The position numbers were made by a program, and so were the translations under genes. DNA of 64,000 nt from Oryzicola mucosus (lineage in GTDB: Bacteria; Pseudomonadota; Alphaproteobacteria; Rhizobiales; Rhizobiaceae), in the NCBI RefSeq assembly GCF_014534685.1, contig NZ_JACVVX010000007.1, forward strand, positions 111,595-175,594, read 5' to 3'. The notes beneath the pieces are model-generated. The model saw nothing but the letters and a program-made list of their open reading frames with translations, searched no databases and was not told where the DNA came from. Shown in pieces: positions 36,426-44,094 of the stretch (the stretch's first letter is position 1; each line of letters begins with the position of its first letter).

Positions 36426-37508
36426 ATGTCCACTGTCACCTTCAGGAATGTCTCAAAGCGCTATGGCGCGATCACCGCGCTCGACGATCTCGACCTGGAG
36501 ATCGGCGACGGGGAATTTGTCTCGCTGCTCGGGCCATCGGGTTCCGGCAAGTCGACCACGCTCAACCTGCTGGCAGGGCTGATTTCCGCAAATTCGGGGA
36601 CCATTCACATCGGCGAGCGTGAGATCACCCATCTGCCGCCGGAACAGCGTGATCTGGCGATGGTCTTCCAGAACTATGCCCTCTACCCGCATATGACCGT
36701 TGCCGAGAACATCGCGTTCCCGCTTGAGGCGCGAAAGCCGCGTCCGGACAAGGACGTCATTTCGCGAAGCGTCGAGCGCGTGGCCGAGACATTGAGCATC
36801 GGCAATCTGCTTGCGCGCTATCCGAAGGAGATATCGGGCGGCCAGCAGCAGCGCGTTGCACTCGGCCGCGCCATGGTCCGCGACCCCCGCGTCTTCCTGC
36901 TCGATGAGCCGCTGTCTAATCTGGATGCGCGACTGCGCGTGCGGATGCGCCGTGATCTCAAGGAACTTCACCGCCAGCTCGGCTCGACCATCGTCTATGT
37001 CACGCATGACCAGTCGGAGGCGATGACACTGTCGGATCGCGTCGCGGTGTTCGCACAGGGGCGGTTGCAGCAGGTGGCGCCTCCGCGCGAGATCTACGAC
37101 AACCCGGTCAACACCTTCGTTGCGAATTTCGTCGGCGACCGCGAAACAAACTTTCTCGACGGCGTGCTGGAGGGAGATGACTATCTGACCTTCCATAGCG
37201 GACCGGTGGCACTCAAGCTCGGCAAAAGGCAGCTCAAGAATGCCAGGCAGAAGGTGACGCTGGGGGTTCGGCCGGAGGCAGTCGCCATTGCGTCGTCGGC
37301 GACCGACGGCATGCGTGCCGAGGTCATACTGACTGAACTCGCCGGCGCGGAACTGTTCGTCTACCTCCGGCTGGCCAGCGGCGACGAGATCGGTATGCGC
37401 TGTGATCCGCGAGAAGTCTCCGTTGCGACCGGCGAGACCGTCAATGTTCGCTTCGACCCCCGCCAAATCCACCTTTTCGATCAAGAGAGCGGTCAAACCC
37501 TCGCCTGA
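36426..37508 (+). CDS. Sugar ABC transporter ATP-binding protein (MalK/UgpC type)
   Basis: A 360-residue ATPase with Walker A GPSGSGKST (about residues 37-45), Q-loop MVFQNYALYPHMTV, signature ISGGQQQRVALGRAM, Walker B VFLLDEPLSNLDARLR and switch His VTHDQSEAM. A C-terminal TOBE domain (about 240-355, containing LGVRPEAV and VRFDPRQIHLFD) is present, as in the CUT1 carbohydrate uptake group. Confidence 0.92.
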   Translation: MSTVTFRNVSKRYGAITALDDLDLEIGDGEFVSLLGPSGSGKSTTLNLLAGLISANSGTIHIGEREITHLPPEQRDLAMVFQNYALYPHMTVAENIAFPLEARKPRPDKDVISRSVERVAETLSIGNLLARYPKEISGGQQQRVALGRAMVRDPRVFLLDEPLSNLDARLRVRMRRDLKELHRQLGSTIVYVTHDQSEAMTLSDRVAVFAQGRLQQVAPPREIYDNPVNTFVANFVGDRETNFLDGVLEGDDYLTFHSGPVALKLGKRQLKNARQKVTLGVRPEAVAIASSATDGMRAEVILTELAGAELFVYLRLASGDEIGMRCDPREVSVATGETVNVRFDPRQIHLFDQESGQTLA

Positions 37509-37538
37509 TCTCCTCCCACCATCCCTTAGGAGTTACGA

Positions 37539-38942
37539 ATGGCTCAGACCTTGATTCAAGAAAACTATGACGTCGTCGTCACCGGCGGCGGATGTGCCGG
37601 AATCGCTGCGGCAATCAGCGCCGCTAAGGCCGGCATGAAGACCCTGCTCGTCGAAGCGGGTTCAATGCTGGGCGGAGAACTCATCACCGGCCTTTGCATC
37701 GACGGCGCCCTCAACGCGCGCGGCGAATGGATAGTCGGCGGCGTCCTGAAGGAAATTCTCGACGAGCATGAACGGCTCGGCGGGTATATCGGCCCAGTCA
37801 AGGACTGGCGTTTGATCTGGTATGTCTGCGTCGACCCAGAGATCATGAAGCTTGCCGTTGCCAATGTTGTGCGCCGCGCCGGTGTCCACGTCTGGATGTA
37901 TTCGTTCGCGGAGGACGTGGTGCGCCGTGGCGACGAGATCACGGGCGTCGTGGTGATCAACAAGCGCGGTCGCGTGCTGGTCGAGGCGCCGGTCTATATC
38001 GATGCGTCCGGCGACGGAGACATCGCGCTGCGGGCTGGCGCGCAGATGATGATCTCCAACGACAAGGGGGAATTCCAGCCGGTCACGATGCTGTTCCGCA
38101 TAGGTGGCGTCGATACGATGGACCTCCTGAGGTTCTGTGTCGACCATCCTGAAAATCTGGCGGTTGGCGAGTCCGAATGGATGGGCGCCAGCTTGACGCC
38201 AAAGGAGTGTGCACAGAACCTCTACGATCAGGGACAGCCGGCGGTGTTCTTCAAGGCAAACGGTCCTTTGATCACCGGCGGCATCGAGCGTGGCGAACTG
38301 CAGCAGACCGCACTGATCGGCATCATTCCCGTGTCGTCAGAGCGGAAGGAGGTTTCGGTCAACACGACCCGCGTCGCCAATATCGACGCGACAGATGCCG
38401 TCGCGCTCTCGCGGGTCTTTAGCGACCTCACCGACCAGGCATGGCGGAGCATCGCCTTCATGAAGAAGAACATTCCGGGCTTCGAGAAATCGTACTTTGC
38501 CGGCCTCTCCCATCGTATCGGTATTCGCGAAACGCGCCGCGTGGTCGGCGACTATGTGCTGACCGGGGACGATGTCCGGAATGCCCGCAAGCGCGAGGAC
38601 GGCATCGGCAAGGGCTCTCATCACATCGATATCCATCAGGACGGCACCAAACAGGTTCGCATTCCCGTGGCGGATGGCGGATCCTACGACATGCCCTACG
38701 ACATGCTCGTGGCTAAGGGCATTCGCAATCTCTATGTCGCGGGTCGCTGCATGTCGGCCGATCGCGAGGGGCACGGGTCAGCCCGTGTCATGGGGCCTTG
38801 CATGGCGCAAGGCGAGGCCGCAGGCCTTGGCGCAGCACTCACCCTGCGTGGCAACCAGCCCGGAGATCTTCGCTCCGTCGATATCGGGCAGCTTCAGTCT
38901 GAACTAAAGAAGCAAGGGGCTATCGTGGATGGTACTCACTGA
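37539..38942 (+). CDS. FAD-dependent oxidoreductase
   Basis: A 467-residue flavoprotein. The N-terminal Rossmann motif is DVVVTGGGCAGIAAAISAAK (about residues 9-28), followed by LLVEAGSMLGGELITG, a GDGDIALRAGA segment and the C-terminal FAD-binding YVAGRCMSADREGHGSARVM. It resembles the FAD_oxidored group of unknown specificity. AGGAG is present before the ATG. It overlaps the next gene by 14 bp and sits in the sugar operon, so it may oxidise the imported compound or a product. Confidence 0.85.
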   Translation: MAQTLIQENYDVVVTGGGCAGIAAAISAAKAGMKTLLVEAGSMLGGELITGLCIDGALNARGEWIVGGVLKEILDEHERLGGYIGPVKDWRLIWYVCVDPEIMKLAVANVVRRAGVHVWMYSFAEDVVRRGDEITGVVVINKRGRVLVEAPVYIDASGDGDIALRAGAQMMISNDKGEFQPVTMLFRIGGVDTMDLLRFCVDHPENLAVGESEWMGASLTPKECAQNLYDQGQPAVFFKANGPLITGGIERGELQQTALIGIIPVSSERKEVSVNTTRVANIDATDAVALSRVFSDLTDQAWRSIAFMKKNIPGFEKSYFAGLSHRIGIRETRRVVGDYVLTGDDVRNARKREDGIGKGSHHIDIHQDGTKQVRIPVADGGSYDMPYDMLVAKGIRNLYVAGRCMSADREGHGSARVMGPCMAQGEAAGLGAALTLRGNQPGDLRSVDIGQLQSELKKQGAIVDGTH

Positions 38943-41118
38943 TACGCCGGCCCGCGCCCGGCTTGCATTGAGCGAGGCGGAGGCTGCCCGGCTCGAAGCG
39001 ATATTCGACCGCATGTTTCCCGACGATGGCGACGGCTATGCGGCTGCCGGGATGGGGGCGGGCGACTATGTCGACGGAGCCCTTGCCGGCGCGGAATCGG
39101 AAAACCTGCCTGCCTACAGGCGGATGCTGGGCTGGTTCGCGGCTTCAGCCCGGTCGCGATGGGGGAAGGACGTTACGGATCTGGCAGATGGCCAGCTCGA
39201 CGAACTGATCGGCGAGCTAGAGCGGGGCGATCCTGCCCCGGCTGGCTGCTTCGAATTGCTGCGCCGGGACCTGCTGCGCGGCCTGTTTTCTGATCCCGCT
39301 TATGGCGGCAACTGCGACCTGTTGGGATGGAAATTTCTGAGACATCGGGGTCTCGGTCAAGATGATGCCTCTCCCAAAGGACTGAAGGAGTGGCATGGCA
39401 GGAGCACCAGCCCATTGCCCGCGGCGTTCGATCTGGATGCTGGCAGGCGTCCGCCGGCAAAGGACGTCGATGCTGTGATTGTCGGCGGCGGAGCCGTGGG
39501 CAGTGTTGTCGCTGCGCGGCTGGCCCATAGCGGCTTGAAGGTGGTCGTGCTCGAAGCGGGGCCGTGGCGGGCCGGCGAAACTTACCGCCCCGATGAACTC
39601 GGTCAGGCATTTTACGGCCGGGCCGCTCTCGGACCTAAGTTTAATGCAGAAGTCCCGCGTTGGGTGCGGAACGTCTCTGATGTGGAAGATCGCGCCCTGA
39701 GCTTCTCGCTAGGCAGGATGGCCAATGGCGTCGGCGGTTCGTCGGTACTCTATGGTGCAAGATTCCGGCGTTTTCATCCGCATCATTTCCAGCACTATTC
39801 GGCACTTGTCCGGCGCGGCCTTGCGGATGCACTTCCCGACGCGTCGAGCCTGGTCGATTGGCCGATCAGATATGAAGATCTGGAGCCTTACTACACCGAG
39901 CTGGAATGGACGATTGGCGTCGCGGGCGAGCCCAGTCCGTTCACGCCACGCTCCCGGCCTCTGCCATTCAAGCCATTGCGACCGTTCAGGGTAGGTGAGG
40001 AGTTCCGCGGGGCAGCGACACGGCTGGGGTACCAGCCGTACACCATCCCTGTCGGGCGGGTAGGCGAGGCACGCGATGGAATCACGCCTGCCTATGATCC
40101 ATGGGATGAAGGCATCGGCGCCGAGATCAGGGAACGCTGGACCCCGATGGATACCTTGCTTCCTGCGGCTCTGGAGACCGGTAATCTCGACCTGAGAACC
40201 ATGTGTCGGGCCTTGCGTATCGTGACAGACCGTGCGGGACGGGCGCGGGGCGTCACCTATCTCGATCCAGATGGACGTGAACGGCAGCAGGACGCGCGCG
40301 TAACCCTAGTCGCGGCTTATACGTTCGAGACGGTGCGGCTGCTGGCGCTCTCGGGTAATTCGGCGCGGCCCGACGGCCTGGGAAACAGTCACGGCCAGCT
40401 TGGCCAGAGTTACATGTCCAAGATGTTCCCGCAGGTCGTGGGGCAGTTCAGCGACAAGGTATTCGACCGGCACACCGGTCCGGGGGGCCAGGCGATCATT
40501 GTCGAAGACCTGATGGCCGAAGGTGCAATCGAAGAGCCCGACATATTCGGTGGCGGAACGCTCAGCACCGAGAACCAACTGCTACCGCTTCAGATTGCCG
40601 GCGACCCAGCACCGATCTATGCACCACGCTGGGGCGAGGGCTACAAGCAACATCTGCGCGGCTGGAACCGGCGCGCCTCCATCAAGATTCAGGCCGACGC
40701 GCTTCCGCTCTCCACCAATCGCCTCCTGCTTGATCCCAGGTGGCGCGATCGCAGTGGCGTTGGCGACCCTGTCGTCCGGGTCGTCTGGGATCTCTGCGAG
40801 GCAGACCGCCGCCTCTATGAGCACATGCAGGAACGTGCAGAGGCGCTGCTGCTGGAAATGGGAGCGGAACGCATTGGCCGTGGTCCCATCGAAACCGGCG
40901 TTGGCTGCTGCCATGATTTGGGTGGGGCCCGGGCTGGCGAGGATCCTGCGCATAGCGTCGTAGATCCCGACTGGCAGGTTCACGATACGCCGGGGCTCTA
41001 CGTCTATTCTGGCGCGACTTTCCCGACGTGTCCGGGGATCAATCCCACACTGACCATATGGGCTTGGGCATTGCGAAATGCCGACAACCTCGCGCATTAC
41101 CTTGGAGCTTCTTCATGA
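38929..41118 (+). CDS. GMC oxidoreductase fused to a gluconate 2-dehydrogenase subunit 3-like domain
   Basis: A 729-residue protein. Residues 10-140 (LSEAEAARLEAIFDRMFPDD; GWKFLRHRG) match the small subunit of membrane gluconate/2-keto-gluconate dehydrogenases, and residues 178-725 are a GMC flavoprotein with the FAD motif DAVIVGGGAVGSVVAARLAH, a GRMANGVGGSSVLYG loop and the C-terminal ATFPTCPGINPTLTIWAWAL. In known enzymes the two are separate chains. There is no Tat or Sec signal, so it may act in the cytoplasm. It oxidises a sugar or sugar acid (inference); the acceptor is unknown. Confidence 0.85.
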   Translation: MVLTDTPARARLALSEAEAARLEAIFDRMFPDDGDGYAAAGMGAGDYVDGALAGAESENLPAYRRMLGWFAASARSRWGKDVTDLADGQLDELIGELERGDPAPAGCFELLRRDLLRGLFSDPAYGGNCDLLGWKFLRHRGLGQDDASPKGLKEWHGRSTSPLPAAFDLDAGRRPPAKDVDAVIVGGGAVGSVVAARLAHSGLKVVVLEAGPWRAGETYRPDELGQAFYGRAALGPKFNAEVPRWVRNVSDVEDRALSFSLGRMANGVGGSSVLYGARFRRFHPHHFQHYSALVRRGLADALPDASSLVDWPIRYEDLEPYYTELEWTIGVAGEPSPFTPRSRPLPFKPLRPFRVGEEFRGAATRLGYQPYTIPVGRVGEARDGITPAYDPWDEGIGAEIRERWTPMDTLLPAALETGNLDLRTMCRALRIVTDRAGRARGVTYLDPDGRERQQDARVTLVAAYTFETVRLLALSGNSARPDGLGNSHGQLGQSYMSKMFPQVVGQFSDKVFDRHTGPGGQAIIVEDLMAEGAIEEPDIFGGGTLSTENQLLPLQIAGDPAPIYAPRWGEGYKQHLRGWNRRASIKIQADALPLSTNRLLLDPRWRDRSGVGDPVVRVVWDLCEADRRLYEHMQERAEALLLEMGAERIGRGPIETGVGCCHDLGGARAGEDPAHSVVDPDWQVHDTPGLYVYSGATFPTCPGINPTLTIWAWALRNADNLAHYLGASS

Positions 41119-42557
41119 CGGCACCACACATCCGCAGCCGAATCGCCAATGAATGGCTTGAACACGGTCATATTCACGAGATCCGCAATCCCGCCGACAT
41201 AGGCGAGACGGTTGCAACTGCCGTTTTCGCAGAGCCACTCGAAGCCGACCGAGCTGTCCGGACCGCCAGATCGGCCTTCGACTTTTGGCGGCGGATGCCG
41301 TTGATGCAGCGAACCCACATCCTATTCTCGGCGTCGCGTCTTATAGCGGAGCATTCGCAATCAATTGCCCGGGCCATTTCTCGCGAGCAGGGCAAGGTGC
41401 TGCCTGAAGCGATGGGGGAGGTCCAGCGCGCGTCCGACATCTTCGCCTATTTCGCCGGAGAGGTGCTGCGCATGCGTGGCGAGCATTACCCCTCGACGCG
41501 CCCCAATACGGAGATCGAGGTGGTGCGCGAGCCGGTTGGCGTCGTGCTTGCCATTACGCCGTGGAATTTCCCGGTAGCAATTCCTGCTACAAAGATTGCT
41601 GCGGCGCTGGCCTATGGAAACTCTGTCATTCTGAAGCCGAGCGAGGTGACGCCACTCTCGACCAGCCTGCTTGTCGAGACAGTCGTGGCTGCGGGTGTGC
41701 CGGAATCCGTCCTTACGCTGCTGATCGGCGGCGGACAGCTTGGCGCCTCACTTGCTCGGCATCCGGGAATTGACGCAATTTCGTTCACCGGCTCCATCGA
41801 AACGGGACGCAGCATTCGCCGTGCCGCCGCCGAGACCGAAGCCGAACTGCAACTCGAGTTGGGAGGCAAAAATGCCTGGGTCGTTCTGGATGATGCTGAT
41901 CCTGCGCTCGCGGCCCGGATAGCGGCCGAGAGTGCGTTCCTTGGGTCAGGGCAACGCTGCACCGCTTCCAGCATCGTGCTGGTGACACCAGGCATTCGGA
42001 CCACATTCCTCGAGCATCTGCGCGAGGAGGTGACACGTTTCATCACCGGCGATCCACTAGACCCCGAGGTTCGCATCGGCCCATTGGTCAGCGCCGCCCA
42101 AAGAGATAAGGTCGAGACCTATCTGCAGCAGGCAAGGGTCGCGGGCTACCGCATGACGACAGGGCCGGCGCCCCGATCCTCCCACGCCGGATACTTCGTG
42201 GTCCCGCATATGTTCGAGAGTGTCGACCCAGAAGACACCCTTGCGACCGACGAGATTTTTGGTCCCGTTCTCGCAACACTTGATGTTCCGGACCTGGAGA
42301 CCGCGCTCATGATTGCCAACCGGTCGCCCTATGGCCTGTCGGCCGGCATCTGCACGCGCTCGCTTGCCGCCGTGCAGAAGTTCAAGCGGGAGATGGAGGC
42401 CGGAATTGTGACGGTAAACCTGCCGACGGCAGGCTCGGAGCCGCACGTACCGTTTGGCGGGGTCAAGCAATCGAGCCACGGACCACGGGAGATATCCAGC
42501 CATGCCGCCTCGTTCTTCACGCGGACGCGGACCATATACACTTCCGTGCCGGTCTGA
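41115..42557 (+). CDS. Aldehyde dehydrogenase (succinate/2-oxoglutarate semialdehyde type)
   Basis: A 480-residue NAD(P)-dependent dehydrogenase. Cofactor region AITPWNFPVAIPATKIAAAL, Rossmann FTGSIETGRSI, the general base in LELGGKNAW (about residue 255) and catalytic Cys in GSGQRCTASS (about 290) are all intact. The closest pattern is the KGSA/succinate semialdehyde group that ends non-phosphorylative sugar-acid pathways. The ATG at 41115 overlaps the GMC stop (ATGA). Confidence 0.88.
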   Translation: MTAPHIRSRIANEWLEHGHIHEIRNPADIGETVATAVFAEPLEADRAVRTARSAFDFWRRMPLMQRTHILFSASRLIAEHSQSIARAISREQGKVLPEAMGEVQRASDIFAYFAGEVLRMRGEHYPSTRPNTEIEVVREPVGVVLAITPWNFPVAIPATKIAAALAYGNSVILKPSEVTPLSTSLLVETVVAAGVPESVLTLLIGGGQLGASLARHPGIDAISFTGSIETGRSIRRAAAETEAELQLELGGKNAWVVLDDADPALAARIAAESAFLGSGQRCTASSIVLVTPGIRTTFLEHLREEVTRFITGDPLDPEVRIGPLVSAAQRDKVETYLQQARVAGYRMTTGPAPRSSHAGYFVVPHMFESVDPEDTLATDEIFGPVLATLDVPDLETALMIANRSPYGLSAGICTRSLAAVQKFKREMEAGIVTVNLPTAGSEPHVPFGGVKQSSHGPREISSHAASFFTRTRTIYTSVPV

Positions 42558-42683
42558 ACGCTTGCGGGCGTCGCTTTGCGTGCCTTGATGAAGCAAGATG
42601 AAGAGTTGACGCAAGCCGGGCCGATCCAATGCCTGTCCGGCGAGACTATCGCATTCCCGCGTATGGATGGATCGCGTGTGGCC

Positions 42684-43202
42684 ATGAACTGGAGCGTAGC
42701 GAGGCAGAAAGTCAGATTGATTGTGATGGGCGTTTCGGGCTCCGGGAAGTCCACGGTGGGGGCTGCTCTGGCCGGGCGGTTGGGCGTTCCCTTCATTGAG
42801 GGCGATAGCCTCCATTCTGCGGCCAATGTCGAGAAGATGTCGCTGGGAATTCCGCTTTCGGACGCCGACCGATGGCCATGGCTCGACGATATTGCCGGGA
42901 TTGTGCGGGAATCCGAGAGCGGTGTGATCATATCCTGTTCGGCGCTGAAGAAGGCCTATCGTGACAGATTGCGGGAAAAGGGCAGTTCCGTTCTTGGTTT
43001 CCTGTTTCTGGCAGGCGAGCCTGGCTTGCTTCTCCAACGCCTCCAATCCCGCAGCGGTCACTACATGAAGGCGACCATGCTCGAGAGCCAGTTGGCAGCT
43101 TTGGAGCCGCCGTTTGGCGAGCCAAGAGTCCTGATCCGAACGATCACCGAACCCTTAGAGACGACGGTGTCAGCGGCCGCGGATTGGATCCTCGCATCGT
43201 GA
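42684..43202 (+). CDS. gntK: Gluconokinase (GntK family)
   Basis: A 172-residue P-loop kinase that phosphorylates gluconate or a similar aldonate. Walker A is IVMGVSGSGKSTVGAALAGR, followed by PFIEGDSLHSAANVEKMSLG and LSDADRWPWLDD, the GntK substrate segments, and SCSALKKAYRDRLRE. I chose ATG 42684 because it gives the usual family length; ATGs at 42588 and 42663 are possible and no clear ribosome-binding site decides. It is the last cargo gene and points to a sugar-acid substrate for the operon. Confidence 0.85.
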   Translation: MNWSVARQKVRLIVMGVSGSGKSTVGAALAGRLGVPFIEGDSLHSAANVEKMSLGIPLSDADRWPWLDDIAGIVRESESGVIISCSALKKAYRDRLREKGSSVLGFLFLAGEPGLLLQRLQSRSGHYMKATMLESQLAALEPPFGEPRVLIRTITEPLETTVSAAADWILAS

Positions 43203-43331
43203 GAGTAGCGACTACGATGGTCGATGGCGTGCCCTTGGGTTCCCTTGCAATGAAGAGATCAAGGAGTCGCATACTTCGGGAATGAGGATACGACTTTCGG
43301 AAATGTCCGAAAGTGCTCTTCGTACTGGGCA
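43203..43331. other. Junction between cargo operon and Tn3 core
   Basis: No gene. The sequence joins the gluconokinase stop to the degenerate inner terminal repeat at 43332; bases 43327-43331 (GGGCA) do not match ACATG. Confidence 0.5.
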
Positions 43332-43364
43332 GGGGTCGTTTGCGGGGCGAAATCCTACGCCAAG
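43332..43364 (+). repeat. Internal, degenerate Tn3-family terminal repeat
   Basis: Begins GGGGTCGTTTGCGGG like both outer ends, then lacks about five G-rich bases and has two substitutions before TCCTACGCCAAG. It would be the original left end of the 3.7-kb resolvase-transposase core, now probably defective. Confidence 0.7.
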
Positions 43365-43969
43365 CCGAGCACGCGCTTACCGTAGTCCCTGAGTTCGCCC
43401 TTTGGGCCGACATATCGATAGAGAGTGACGCGTTCGATTCTGAGTTCCTTGCACAGGTCGGAAACGGAAGTGTCGCGCTGCGCCATGGCGGCCTGGGCTA
43501 GGCGCACCTGTGCTTTGGTCAGGGCGAATTTTCGGCCTCCTTTGCGACCGCGCGCTCTTGCAGCGGCGAGGCCGGCCATGGTGCGCTCGCGGATCAGATC
43601 CCGCTCGAACTCGGCCAGAGTGGCGAAAATGCCGAACACCATGCGGCCGGATGCGGTGGTGGTGTCGATCTGCGCGCCCTTTCCGGTTAGCACACGCAAG
43701 CCGACATTGCGATCCGACAGATTCTTCACAATGTTGACCAGGTGGGCAAGCGAGCGCCCGAGGCGGTCAAGCTTCCAGACCACGAGCACATCGCCGTCGC
43801 GCAAGGATTTGAGACAGGCGGCCAGACCTGACCGATCATCGCGGCCGCCGGAAGCGCGATCCTCATATATGTTGTCCTGTTCGACGCCGGTGGTGCGCAG
43901 CGCGTCGTGCTGCAGGTCGAGAGACTGCGAGCCATCGGCTTTTGAAACGCGGGCATATCCGATCAGCAT
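43355..43969 (-). CDS. tnpR: Serine resolvase/invertase (Tn3-type TnpR)
   Basis: A 204-residue serine recombinase that resolves cointegrates. The nucleophilic Ser is in IGYARVSKADGSQSLDLQ, the catalytic arginines in YEDRASGGRDDRSGL and WKLDRLGRSLAHLV, and the E-helix is followed by FERDLIRERT. A C-terminal helix-turn-helix (VSDLCKELRIERVTLYRYV) binds res. The start at 43969 (MLIGYARVSK) was chosen by family alignment. It is divergent from the transposase, with the likely res site between. Confidence 0.92.
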   Translation of the reverse strand: MLIGYARVSKADGSQSLDLQHDALRTTGVEQDNIYEDRASGGRDDRSGLAACLKSLRDGDVLVVWKLDRLGRSLAHLVNIVKNLSDRNVGLRVLTGKGAQIDTTTASGRMVFGIFATLAEFERDLIRERTMAGLAAARARGRKGGRKFALTKAQVRLAQAAMAQRDTSVSDLCKELRIERVTLYRYVGPKGELRDYGKRVLGLA

Positions 43970-44094
43970 GTTTCTTAAACGTTGGTTTGAGGCGGCGCGC
44001 CGGCCACGAATGATTTGTTCGCTGGAAATGTATCTCAACCAGCTTCATAAACAAAACCTCTTTAACACGATCGGATTTTGAAAAAGGAACATGG
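43970..44094. promoter_or_regulatory. Probable resolution (res) region and divergent promoters
   Basis: The 125-bp gap between divergent tnpR and tnpA is where Tn3-family elements place res and both promoters. A GC palindrome (GGCGCGCC) lies near its middle. Subsites cannot be assigned by eye. Confidence 0.45.
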
